Positions 33,457 through 44,229 of a DNA stretch of 64,000 bases are shown in pieces. Location of the stretch: assembly GCA_021399445.1 (NCBI GenBank), contig JAJTUQ010000005.1, forward strand, positions 5,084,001 to 5,148,000. The letters run 5' to 3'. The translations under genes were made by a program, and so were the position numbers. Position 1 is the stretch's first letter; the number at the start of each line of letters is the position of its first letter. The notes under the pieces were generated by a model. That model was not told the DNA's origin. It searched no databases and saw nothing but the letters and a program-made list of their open reading frames with translations. This DNA is from Xylogone sp. PMI_703 (taxonomy: Eukaryota > Ascomycota > Leotiomycetes).

Positions 33457-34176
33457 ATTGCTTATAACAGTGTCGAATTTCTATTTTGATTGAAAGGAAG
33501 ATGCGTCTGCGATAAGACGAAGTGGAGCAGAAACTGCTTCAGTTTGGAAATGGGCTTTATTCACGCAAATAAGCTAATTTTAGGCTAACTGGCCTAGTCG
33601 TAATTTATAGCGACCAAAGAGTCAAGTCTGACGCGTTAACCACTGATACAGTTTTGCTAAGCACACTGCGCCCGCTATGCTATCGTAAAGATGATGTTAA
33701 AGTGAGGTTTGCGTTCTACTTTGGTATTTTCTAGGCAACCGCAGCTTTGGTCGCCCTTATCACGTCCAAAGGCTTGAGTAGAACTATAGCGAGAAAAAAC
33801 TTTGAAATGAAACTCTAAAATTGTTATTCTTCTAATATAGTCTCTCATTTGATCGTATCCTAGCTTTGTGAGGCTCCTCTCGCAAAAGCTCCCTAGAAAT
33901 ATATTCTAAACAAGTGATTCCAAGTTATTGCTATTGCAAAGCATCGTAGAATCTGGTGATACATAGTCCAACACTATGTGAAAATCAGCTAGAACGTTGC
34001 TTCATGTTATGAAGGATGTTAGATGTCGTGAACTACGATATCCTGTCCATTGCGCCTATTATTATTGGAGGGAGGAAACCAAAGCACAAAGCGTGAGATT
34101 ATTGGATATACTCACACTCTTGGGGATGAATATAAGTACACAATAACCAGCCTTTTTAACCAGTCTATTTTTTTTT
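33457..34176. other. Intergenic, AT-rich
   Basis: 0.7 kb upstream of the HET gene and downstream of the C2H2 regulator. Nothing beyond presumed promoter and 3' UTR sequence is visible. Confidence 0.4.
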
Positions 34177-37100
34177 TCAACAAGAGTCAAATTGCATGAG
34201 ATCACCACTCATGGCACGTAGGCACTGCGAGAAAAATACCGGACTCCATCGTCCAAGCCCGTCAATCATATCAGCAAAGTGGACAAAAATCCTAGCTGCC
34301 GTGTTGTTTCCCGCAGGGTGAAGGTGGCCTGAGAGATGTGGAGTTCCACCATGCTGGATAAAACGTATAACACCAGCTGTTTCTTCAGAAAAGCTGACAC
34401 CATTGACTTGTGTGTCACTGAGGATTGGAAACCCTACTAGCCCAATTTCTTTCCAATCAAAGTTACTTAACAGATCTAAAGAATGCTCCTCTATAGAATG
34501 CAGGTGGGAGGGAATTGTAAGATAGTACAAGCCTAAGATGATGGCAGCTCTAAATGTTCCAACAGCTGTGCTGAAGCTTACGTGATCACTAAGCCTTCGA
34601 TGCTGTAGTAAGTTGAAGATCGCTCCGGCATGGAGGCAGGCCCTGCGTGCCGTCGCTGTCGTTGCCCATTTTGAAATTCTTTGTAATGCCTCGGAGGAAA
34701 TACTCGACCCATGCAACCCGAGAGCACACTCAAATAGTTGACTATCCGAAGCAAGCATGACGCAAGTGCTATGCCATAAGATAAGAGTGTTTATATCATG
34801 TGGCTCTTGCGATTTTTGAGAACAGGGAAAGAGCTGAATTGTTTGAGTGATCAATGTCTTGTTAAGGCTGAGGTTTGAGCTCAGAGAGAGATCTTCGTTG
34901 AAATTGCCTACAAAGTCTTCAAATCGATAATTTTGCCCACCTATTGTGGCCAAAATAAGAGATAGAACACAACAAATCCCCTGGGTAGACATTTCAGTTT
35001 TATTAGTAGTATCGCCTGAAATTCCAGTAAGTGGTAAATGTGGATTGTTTCCTCTCTTTACCAGCCGTAACCAAATTGCGGCAGTGTCTGCTTCATATAG
35101 TATATCTTCAGATGGCTGAAAAAATTTAACCAAGGAGGGTTTGATAAGCGACGGCTTGGAGAAGCGCATCGTGCGATAACAATCAAAATTGATAAGTCCC
35201 ACAACTAGGCTATTTGGATCATTAGTAGTTGAATTGTAGGTGATAGATGCGAGACAAATACCGTTTCACAGACTCTGCCCTTGCCCATGTGGTCCACTGG
35301 ACTTCTAGTGGCGCGGTATTACAAAGAAAATCGGGAAGAAGAAAAGTCTCGGTGGCTGCAAATAGACCGTTGTCTTCTGCGGTCTATCAATCCATTAACA
35401 AGGTGTAGTATTTCCACGAGTCATCTGCCTCACCGTAAATAAAGTCGCGGTTAATACGTCAAGTTGGGTATCCATTCCTAGTTTCTATATATGACAGTTA
35501 GGGGATCGTGGAGGATGTAGTAGATGTTAGAAAGGGTGGTAATGGACTAACCTCCAAGAGAACACCGAGGTGTAGAGTTAGGAGCGCTGTGGTCATTGCA
35601 TTTAGAGATTTTATCGGTTGCTCCGGATCATTAGACAATGACTGGAGCTCGTCGAGAGTCATAGACACTAGAACCTATCGCAGATAAGTATACTTATGCT
35701 AGCGCCACTAAGTTTTGCAACTCGATGCAGGATGTAAGCCTTACTGGGAAAGTTTGGGTAACATATTCAGGGGCACCTTTGGAACGAAACATGAGAAATC
35801 CGAATAACAATGCAGCGAGGAGGAATGAGGGTGAGGCTGCTTCTGTCATGAATGTAGCAGAATGAACGATTGGTAACTTTCCGGTGCAATTCCCAAAGTA
35901 AACGTCTAAAGCGATATCTAGCAGAGTAGTAGTCGGGATATCTCCCTGGGAAATTTGGCTGAATGTATTAGTTAGACAAGTACTTTCTCTCTCAGGCCGG
36001 TTAGAGGATTCCGATAATGATGAGAACTTGTGCTTATTGCTTCTCAGGGCTGCTTGAAGTCGCTGACGAGAGACTTCATTGAATTTTAACCGCTTAGCGC
36101 GACCTCCCCCAATGTAATTGTTCGCATCCCTATTGCATAGCAGATTCATCCGTTTTGATTTGAGTACACCCTCCCATAGCTCCCCACCAGCCCTATGCTG
36201 TGTAGCAGACGGTAGTGTCCAACATTGTTTTGTCTTCGTGAACGAGATGGAAGTGATCTTTCTGGATAGGACATCGCGATTCGCAGTAGGTTCCGATACT
36301 CCAGGGTTGTCAGGTTTCTGTGGTCGATAGTTTATAGAGCTGGCTGGGGATAGCATCAAAGGTACTGTCTGTTCCTCTGATAACAATGACTGGCTCAGTT
36401 GTTGGTGAGGACGAAGCTGATAAAAATTAGGATCTAACGCCAGAGGAAAGGGAGTGAGTCTGGAGATGAAATCTCCGTCTTGTCCGCCCCAGTCTGGAAG
36501 GGTTCTAAACCAATCATCCTCAAGGTTCAACAACGGGTCTGTTTCAACCTCTACACTCGTTTGAGCAGTCGGCCAAACATCAAAGGAGTGTTGGCCAGGA
36601 CGGGGGACTATCTGTGGGGATTGTGGCGTATTTGATGACTCTATGTGCGACTCTGATGTATGTGATGGGGTGCATAAATTCATTATATCTGCTTCGGGTG
36701 TCGGACTTGAGAGGCTTTGTAAGGGTATTGAAGCACTGTGGGATGTGGATGAAGATGAAGATAGTTTTATGTCTCGGCCTTTAATCCCGGTGTGAGTACA
36801 CTCAGCATCTTTGCAACTAGTATCCAGATACTCACTATTTGGATCTTTGTCTTTCGAAGATGGTGTTCCTTCTTCTAACGAAGAAATATCTGGACCATGC
36901 TGAGCAATGGAATTATCGGTTGTGGTATAGTTAACCCAGGTGCAGCCGGCTTGCACGTGAGATTTGGTGTGACGATGCAAAACATCACTAGAAGATTGTT
37001 AGCCGACATACCTGGAAGTTCGACGAAGAGTTTGCTGCATCCCTTCTTCCAAATGATTTCCCACAGTGTGAGCATCGATAAGGCTTCTCCTTAACATCTG

Positions 37101-37229
37101 AATTGCGTTCAATAGAAAGATCTTCAATAGAAAAAGAAGCTATGTAGACATACGCGAACGTTCGTGCCGCTTGAGGTGCTCATTCTTTTTGAACACACGG
37201 TTGCATAGTTGACATGCTTTAGGCGTCAT
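34177..37229 (-). CDS. C2H2 zinc-finger / fungal_trans transcription factor with a GG 5' splice site
   Basis: Seven minus-strand exons: 37154-37229, 37043-37097, 35745-36987, 35552-35674, 35434-35484, 35262-35383 and 34177-35209, giving 900 aa with closed phases. Finger 1 (C6-QL-C9...H22-ERS-H26) is split by intron 1. Finger 2 (C34-SH-C37...H50-TKS-H54) is split by intron 2. Intron 2 (36988-37042, 55 nt) has a CTAAC branch site and TAG acceptor but begins GGATGC instead of GTATGC. Reading through it hits a stop, so without GG splicing only a stub is made. A Ser-rich linker follows, then the fungal_trans domain from about residue 385 (DIALDVYFGNCTGKLPIVHS). It is a nuclear regulator if expressed, divergent from a P450 it may control. 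Confidence 0.8.
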
Positions 37230-38127
37230 ATTTGACGGTAGCCTGGTGGGCCTTTAGGCGGTATTCAAAAGGTACCAATAGCAAAAAAGAGCGGACTTTG
37301 CTCCAGGAAATCAAGATGGAACATGTTGTAGGAATCAGGCGAGATTGACTGAAGAGGATAGCCCAGGCTTCACCATGTACAATGGAGTACACTACGGAAG
37401 CCTTTTCACATCCACCAACTGCATGTAAACTTAGTGCCGCAATATCTTCAAAGAGTATCCCAACTATTTTCTTCCATTTCCCCGGTACTTGCGGGGTTAA
37501 GTACTGGGTATTTACCGGGATCATTTGTACATTACCATTCGGCAACTACGGAATTGTAGATTGCGAGTCATCATCAAAGTTATAGATCAGAAGATGCTAA
37601 CATTACAAATTTTTAGATAATCACTGGCCGACTTCAAGCTGGATCTTCAGAAAGGAAGTAGATATGTGAGGGGCAAGGCAACGAGAAAGCGAGTGTAACG
37701 AGCATTGGTATCATTAAAATGGCTATCGAGCGAGTAAAATATTCATTTTACATTAGTGGCTTATCGAGCTTTGATATAAATTATTCTGCGCATTTGAAAG
37801 TGTACATCGCGGAGATCATCCGTGGATCTCTGAGTTGTTGTAAAGTAGGGATGTAGTTACATTCTATGATGATTACGGATTAGGCAATTCTACTGTGGAG
37901 ACTTTCACTCAACCCAAATCCGTCTTAGCGGATGTGGGGATCCTGTATCTGATGGGGTTTCCCCACGGGGTAGATGTGGGGCTGCCTTCGGACTTCTATC
38001 AAGGCCATGACAGTGATATTGAAAAGCAGGTCGATAGAAAATGTGAGATTCTTTATATTCCGTCTTCTTCTTTTCATCCAGTTTTTGTGATTTATTCAGA
38101 GGCACATCTTGGGCGTCTCTAGTAAAG
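37230..38127. promoter_or_regulatory. Shared upstream region of C2H2 factor and P450
   Basis: About 0.9 kb between two divergent starts. No coding frame is supported. A shared promoter is plausible from the arrangement, with no identified operator. Confidence 0.4.
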
Positions 38128-39953
38128 ATGGAGAAAGTACTGGATACTGTCGGTAGTCTGCACTTACTCAGTGTCTTCAGCAAAACTGCCAGAAGCAAAG
38201 ATTGGAACACTATTTTCTCCACTGTGAGAACTTCAACTCTCCTCCCTGCAATTGCGATTGCATTTGTAACGTTGCCCGTTATCTGGCTTGTAGCGGACTA
38301 TGCTCGCATTTTGCTGCTTCGACGCAAACTCCCACCAGGACCATTTCCTCTGCCATTATTTGGGAATTACTTTATCGTACCCAAATACAAGCCCTGGGAG
38401 ACTTGGGCTGAGTGGTCCAAGAAATACGACAATCCTATGATCACTGTATGGTCCGGCCACAGACCATATATTCTATGTCACGATGCTTGGACCATTTCAG
38501 ATCTCCTAGAAAAGCGAGCTCATCTGTACTCATCACGACCGAGAATGTATGCTATGGGGGATATGATCGATGCCACGGAAACGAACCAGGTCTGCCTTGT
38601 TTATGGAGATAAGTGGCGTCTTCATAGAAGGCTCATGGTCAGTGACCAGTCAATTGATAAATGTCTAGAGAAGCTGACTAAAGTATTTTCCTGTCTAGCA
38701 TACTGCAGTGGGAAGCCAGGCTGTTCGAGATCACAGATCATTCCAAGGTAATGAGTCCAAAGTCTTGACTAGGGATCTTCTCGAGAATCCTGACAACTTC
38801 GTTTTGGCTATTGAGAGATACTCCTGCTCAGTAGTCTCTATCATTGGCTGGGGTCGACGGATTGACCGTATGAATGACACCGTGGCTCAAGTTGCGCTTA
38901 GCATCATGGAAGGAGTTGATTTGGTAATGCCCTGCTACCACATTGTTGAAGTCATTCCCTGGTTGCTCAAAGTACCAAAATGGATTTATTCCATCCCGTC
39001 AAAATTCAGGGCTGGTGCCAGAATGAGCAAAGGGTACTTCATTGATTTATCTCGCGAAGCAGCTGACAAGGGAGATAACTTCGCAAAGCGTCTGATAACA
39101 AGCCAGCAAGAGCACGGAATGGATGATGGGGAAATTGGAACACTTACTAGCAATCTGATTGGGGGCGGCGTCGACACAACTAGCGGTTCAATTATTAGTT
39201 TCATCCTGGCGATGTGCGTCTGGCCGGAAATCCAGCGAAAAGCCCAAGAAGAGATTGACCGGGTCGTTGGAAAAGAGAGGTCCCCTACATGGGAAGACGA
39301 ACCCTCGCTTCCATATATCACAGCCTGTGTGACAGAGGTCCTTCGCTGGAGGACAGTTACCATCTTAGGAGGGATTCCTCACGCCCCAATCAAGGATGAC
39401 GAGTATAGAGGATATCTGATTCCTGCAGGTACACCCGTTGGAGGCAACGTTTGGGCCATTCATCGCAACCCTCGTGAATTCCCGGCACCAGACTCATTCC
39501 GCCCAGAACGATTCCTGAACGGTCTTGAGCGGCCATATCCAACCAAGAAGGGACATAATGCTTTCGGATGGGGGCGGCGCGTATGCAGTGGCCAGCCGTT
39601 GGCAGAGCAAGGTCTCTTCTTGACAATTGCACGATTGTTGTGGGCCTTTGATATTCTACCAGGACTGGATGAAGACGTGAGTAGAAGGCGATATGTTTGA
39701 TCAATACGTAGTCGTGAAGGATTGGAGCTGACATAGTATTTTCAAATAGGGTAACGAAGTTACGCTGGACATCTTTAAGTACATTTCGTGCGAGAACACG
39801 AGACCGGAGCCGTTTAAAGCACGTTTCATCCCTCGAACAGAACACATCGCGAGATTGATTCGGAAAGAAGCGGAAGTTGCCAGAGAGGAGTTGAGGATAT
39901 ATGATGGAGAGACTAAAGTTACGATGGGTCAAAGGCCTGCAAACTATCATTAA
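38128..39953 (+). CDS. Cytochrome P450 monooxygenase
   Basis: Exons 38128-38637, 38699-39676 and 39750-39953 give 563 aa; phases 0 and 0. An N-terminal membrane anchor (about residues 35-65) is followed by the Pro-rich hinge KLPPGPFPLPLFG. Visible motifs: C-helix WRLHRR; I-helix GGGVDTTSG (oxygen-activation Thr); ExxR in TEVLRWR; PERF; and the heme loop FGWGRRVCSGQPLA with the Cys ligand. The protein appears complete and functional. It resembles the fungal OrdA/O-methylsterigmatocystin oxidoreductase-like group in its heme and I-helix text, but the substrate is unknown. No secondary-metabolite backbone gene lies in the window. It is divergent from the C2H2 regulator. Confidence 0.93.
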
Positions 39954-40764
39954 GAGGCCAGCATAAAGGCGCTGTAGCTTCGAAGAAAATTGTAACCATA
40001 ACCATATATGTGTTTGATTCTACCGCCAAATAGCTTCCTCCAGTCCATGAGGGAGAGAAGATACATCGAGATAGTAAGTCCATTACGATACTTGTGTCTA
40101 TTTTAATATACTATCACCATATTGCTTGACACGTATTTCAAGGAGTCTAGGATTAAAGCCCGACTGAATAACGGCTCATATCTCGGAACGAGAAGAATGA
40201 AATAGCTACTGATATCACAGCTTTCCTGGTATATATATAGTTTTGGGGCTTACTCTATCGCTCAAGCTCCACAAAATTGCTAGGATCACGCTGTTTCAAT
40301 GTATTTAGGACTCTACATTTAGTCTTAAGACTGCCTTCTCCACATGGTCCACTTCTAGATTTTCCGGAATCTCCCCGTAGATCATCATGTAAGAGGAACT
40401 TTGAATCAAAATAGTTATCCAGCATTAGAAGGTATCTATCCCGAGCTAATACAATGATTATTATGCCAACATTGAGTCTACTAACAGACTAAACCCTTTT
40501 CATAGACTCAGATCGACTCTCATATCAATATGTGTATTCACACGTATATGAGGAGCCGCTTAATATTGAATTTCACCCCGAAGCACTGATAAGAGATAGT
40601 GATATTCAGTGTTAACCGACAAGCTTGATTGGCGTGCGACAGAACTGTGCCTCTGAATGAATCGTCAATTCAACTTTGAGACATGCTTTAGAATTCTCTG
40701 TGATCCACGAGTTCTGAAACAATGTAAACATTTATTTTCTAAAAGCTAAAGCTAATTTACAACA
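39954..40764. other. Intergenic between convergent P450 and NLR genes
   Basis: 0.8 kb, AT-rich, no supported gene; presumed 3' UTRs. Confidence 0.4.
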
Positions 40765-43105
40765 TTACGACCGTTTAGAACGTTTAACAGGAGAGTCTTC
40801 AACTTCTCTCTCCCAACTTGTTAATCCAGCAGACGACTCGATAGTGTAGGGGTGGTTAACACCTAAGATCCGCTTGCGGAGCTGAACACATTCCTTCATC
40901 AGATTAATAGCCTCCATATCTCGACCCATGTCTTTCCACGTAAGAGAAAGATTATTCATGCTCGTTAACGTGTCAGGGTGCTCTTCCCCTAACACTCCTC
41001 TTCTCATCTCTAGCGCTTGCTCCCCTAGCTGTTCTGCTTCTTTCCATCGTCCTTGATTCCAGTATGTCGATGCTAAGTTATCCATACTGATTAGTGTATT
41101 GAGGTGCTCTTCCCCTAGCACTCTCCTACTTATCTCTAGCACTTGTACACCTAGTTGTTCTGCTTCTTTCCATCGTCCTTGAGATTGGTATGTTAATGCT
41201 AAATTATTTATACTAATTAGTGTATCAGGATGCTCTTCCCCTAGTACTCTCTTTCTTATCTCTAGCACTTGTACCCGTAGTTGCTCTGCTTCTTTCCATC
41301 GTCCTTGATTCCAGTATGTTGATGCTAAATTATTCATGCTAATTAGTGTATTGAGGTGCTCTTCCCCTAGCACTCTCCTTCTCATCTCTAGCACTTGTAA
41401 CTGTAATTGTTCTGCTTCATTCCATCGTCCTTGCTCTCCGTATATTAAACCGACCATTGCCATACTGGTCAAGCTATCTTTATGATCTCGGCCAAATAGT
41501 TTTGTGTACATTTCCATCGATTCAACAGCCAATTTTTCAGCGTCAAATGGGGCTCCCTTTCTCAATGCATACCAAGCTGCGTGATATTGTAGTAAAGCCC
41601 ACTCCTTTAGAACATCTTCAGACTCTGGTTGCTGTTCCGCCGCAAATTTTGCATGTGGGAAAAGCGCCTGGCACTTTCCCCAATTTTCAAATTTTCCTGT
41701 CGGAAACTCTGCACACAGGTTCTGAATGAATTTCTTTCTCCATCTTTCCAGCTGGTTATTAAATTCGAGCCATTTTCTCATTGATAGCTGCACAATCCTA
41801 TGCATTTCAAATGTCGATGCCTCTATTGACTTTTTTATGAACTGTTCTCCAGTTATGGAAACAAACGAGTAATTTCTTAGCATAACCAAATCATCTTCAA
41901 ATTCATCAACGTATTTGGTGTCATTACCTGATTCCTGGCTTTGCTGGTTTTGGATAGACTTTTCGGTTTCTAATACATTTCGAACTAAATATTCAGGGAT
42001 CCCCTGCCTATCAAACATGCTCATGAATGACAGTAGGTCAGCTGCTGATGGCCTTGTTTGGCGGATGCGATCAAATGATATGTGCCATGTAATGATAATG
42101 GAGTTCTTAGCCTCATCGTCTCGTCGAAGCTGTCCCGCTTCCATATCTAAAAGGCTTGTTTTCTGATTATCGCTTTCTCGGAACTGTGCGAGGTATCGTT
42201 CTACCGAATAACGAGGCCCTCTTTGAGAGATATATGCCGCAGCTTGAACAATAGCGAGTGGCATAAACTCCAGCTCAGTTACAAGCTCAACAGCATCTTC
42301 GCTTTGACCCTGCTCACCTAGTTTCTTCTTTAATAAGACCAGTGCATCAGGCTTGCCCATGGGGAGGAGCTGAATAATTTCGTTTCTATCTACAAGCTTC
42401 AAAGCTGCTTCTGTGGTTCTACTTGTAATGAGGACTGATCCATTTTCGCCTTGAGGGAGATAATGTTTTAATTTTTTTGAGACCGGGCCTGAATTAGTGC
42501 TCTGGTCGCCAACCAAGAAACTAGCATCATCGACATTGTCAAGGATGAGTATCCACTGCCTTTTGCTGCTGCATAGCCAGCTATACACCAACTCAAATAT
42601 GTTGGCGCCTGGGTTCTGTCGGCCACGTATCTTCGCAAACTCCGCGATCTCCCGATAGCCTTGCTCAAAGCGTGCAGCATTGCTAGCGTGAACCCAAAAA
42701 ATCCATATATTTGGCAGCTGCTCGCGGATTCGGTAGGCACACTCGATGGCGAGTTGTGACTTCCTTCTCAGTTGTTAGCATTCCAAACTACGGTAGAAGA
42801 CATTCTCCGAAGAACACCACACCCACCCAACACCACCGAGGCCGACGAGAGCCGTCCAAGATCCTAGAGTGACACTTCTCTGATGAATTTGATCAAGTAT
42901 ATCTACACGGCCAATAAAGTCAGGGTCGCGACGGAAAGGGACGGTGAATGCTGGGCTCGGTGGAGATTCCGCTCGTTCTGAGCAGGACCCTCGTCAGCAT
43001 CCGCACACTTTAGTTGCCGTTAAACCTACCGGGAATAAAATGAACACCACCATTGATAGTAGCGGCTTGAACGCCGTAGTTATCACTTGCAAACGTAGCA
43101 TTCAT
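40765..43105 (-). CDS. NLR-like receptor: N-terminal amyloid-type motif, NB-ARC, TPR repeats
   Basis: Minus-strand exons 43030-43105, 42827-42977 and 40765-42763 give 741 aa with closed phases. Residues 4-23 read TFASDNYGVQAATINGGVHF, a motif shared with the C-terminus of the divergent neighbour. The NB-ARC domain starts with VPFRRDPDFIGR, has the P-loop GLGGVGKSQ (K77), Walker B ILILDNVDD (about 147-155), SVLITSR, and MPLAIVQAAAYI. About five and a half 42-residue TPR (kinesin light chain type) repeats fill roughly 491-725. There is no N-terminal enzymatic effector domain, only the short motif, which fits receptors that activate a separate effector by templating an amyloid fold. Family role: ligand sensing by the repeats and NTP-driven oligomerisation. 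The second intron (GTGGGT donor) splits the P-loop. Confidence 0.9.
40975..41478 (-). repeat. 126-bp tandem repeats coding TPR units
   Basis: The string GTGCTCTTCCCCTA (or one-base variants) recurs at about 40977, 41103, 41229 and 41355, exactly 126 bp (42 codons) apart. The copies are very similar along their length. They encode the TPR units of the NLR-like receptor. Confidence 0.9.
43031..43105 (-). other. N-terminal amyloid-signalling-type motif of the NLR
   Basis: The first 25 codons include TFASDNYGVQAATINGGVHF. Aligned without gaps to TFGTQNLGVQAYTINGGVNF in the adjacent gene, 14 of 20 positions are identical. The pattern N-x-G-V-Q-A-x-T-I-N-G-G-V resembles HET-s-related amyloid motifs (HRAM); the class name is inferred. 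Confidence 0.75.
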
Positions 43106-43344
43106 AGGATGCCGTAATCTATAGAATCGATGGAGTGGGTGCAAAAGTTGAAGGATGGAATGGGTGTTAAGGCTGGCAGGCTGAATCTGCTCGCATTCAG
43201 CCCCCTGCGAATGTCTAGTCCGAATTGGACCACGTATGCATGCATTTCCTCAGCCTCACACCAAGCACCACTTGCTTCAACGACTCCCTGTGCAACTGAG
43301 GGTGTTGAGTTTGGCCTCGCATCCAATTTTCATCAGTGACCGCA
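43106..43344. promoter_or_regulatory. Compact divergent promoter of NLR and HeLo-like genes
   Basis: Only 239 bp separate the two start codons, which makes coordinated transcription likely, as in other fungal NLR/effector pairs. Confidence 0.5.
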
Positions 43345-44229
43345 ATGGCCGATCCTCTTAGCATCACCGCGAGTGTAGTTGGCATCACGGGCGCCGCTTT
43401 GCAAGCCGTAAGATTTCTTCTGGATGAGTTGCGGGACGTTAATGATGCTCCAAAAACAATCAAACGCTTGGCGGATGATGTGCAATCTGTTGACGCGGCA
43501 CTTAGATTGCTTCAAGGCATAGAGGATAGAGAATGGAATTTACTGGGTACAAGTATAGTAGAGCAGTCAAAGACGACCGTTAGCAACTGTACGCAAGCAT
43601 GCCAAGTCTTTAGGACCGACCTCCAACGGTGGACCAGGCGCTCCCAAGAGGGGAAATTGGCATGGCGAGACCGGACGAAGGTCGGATTTCTTAAGCAAGG
43701 ACAAATCAAGGCTATGTCAGAGCAACTTCAAAATTGCAAACTCACTATCAGCAATGTTGTCAGCATAGCAGTCCTGTAAGTAAATCTAGCCTGTTTCTCG
43801 GTGTAGAGGTTCCGGGTAACCATGTGTTACAGATATAGCTCCGTCCGCCATAGCCACATTACGGAGGAGATTAGGAACTCAATATCCAAGAAGCAAGGCG
43901 AGGTTGAATCTGCCATCGCTACAGCAAATAAGCAGCTGATATTGGTGGAGAGCAAACTGGAAGAGCTTAGCCGCAGCAGCGACAATGATGAAACAGTTGA
44001 ACCAACGGGGAGCAAAGCCGATGTCGCGAAGCAGCTCGAGGAAGGGCGTAAAGCGCTCAATGTGTCGCGGGAGCTGTTGAATGAGTTGCTGGCTAAGGCA
44101 CAGGAAGAAGTTGTTGCAAATGCCGCGGCCAGAAACCAGGGTAGTTCAATCACAATAACATTTGGCACTCAAAATTTGGGTGTTCAAGCTTATACTATTA
44201 ATGGCGGAGTCAATTTTAGAGGACACTAA
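43345..44229 (+). CDS. HeLo-like cell-death effector candidate with C-terminal amyloid-type motif
   Basis: Exons 43345-43775 and 43833-44229 give 275 aa with closed phases; the start is MADPLSITASVVGITGAALQ, the typical opening of the fungal STAND N-terminal/HeLo-like (SesA-type) helical domain, spanning about residues 1-140. A helical, coiled-coil-prone segment (about 145-245) follows. The last 24 residues carry TFGTQNLGVQAYTINGGVNF, nearly the same as the N-terminus of the divergently transcribed NLR. In characterised systems (HET-S/NWD2, HELLF, HELLP) the receptor seeds amyloid folding of such a motif, and the HeLo or HeLo-like domain then targets membranes and kills the cell. That function is inferred here from architecture. 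Only one motif copy is seen, whereas HET-s has two. Confidence 0.85.
44155..44226 (+). other. C-terminal amyloid-signalling-type motif of the effector
   Basis: Last 24 codons before the stop, including TFGTQNLGVQAYTINGGVNF; Gly/Asn/Gln-rich with alternating hydrophobics, 14/20 identical to the NLR N-terminus 1.05 kb away. Confidence 0.75.

Noticed and set aside
40975..41478. CRISPR-like array
   Set aside because: The 126-bp periodic repeats are in-frame TPR codons without unique spacers, in a eukaryotic gene.
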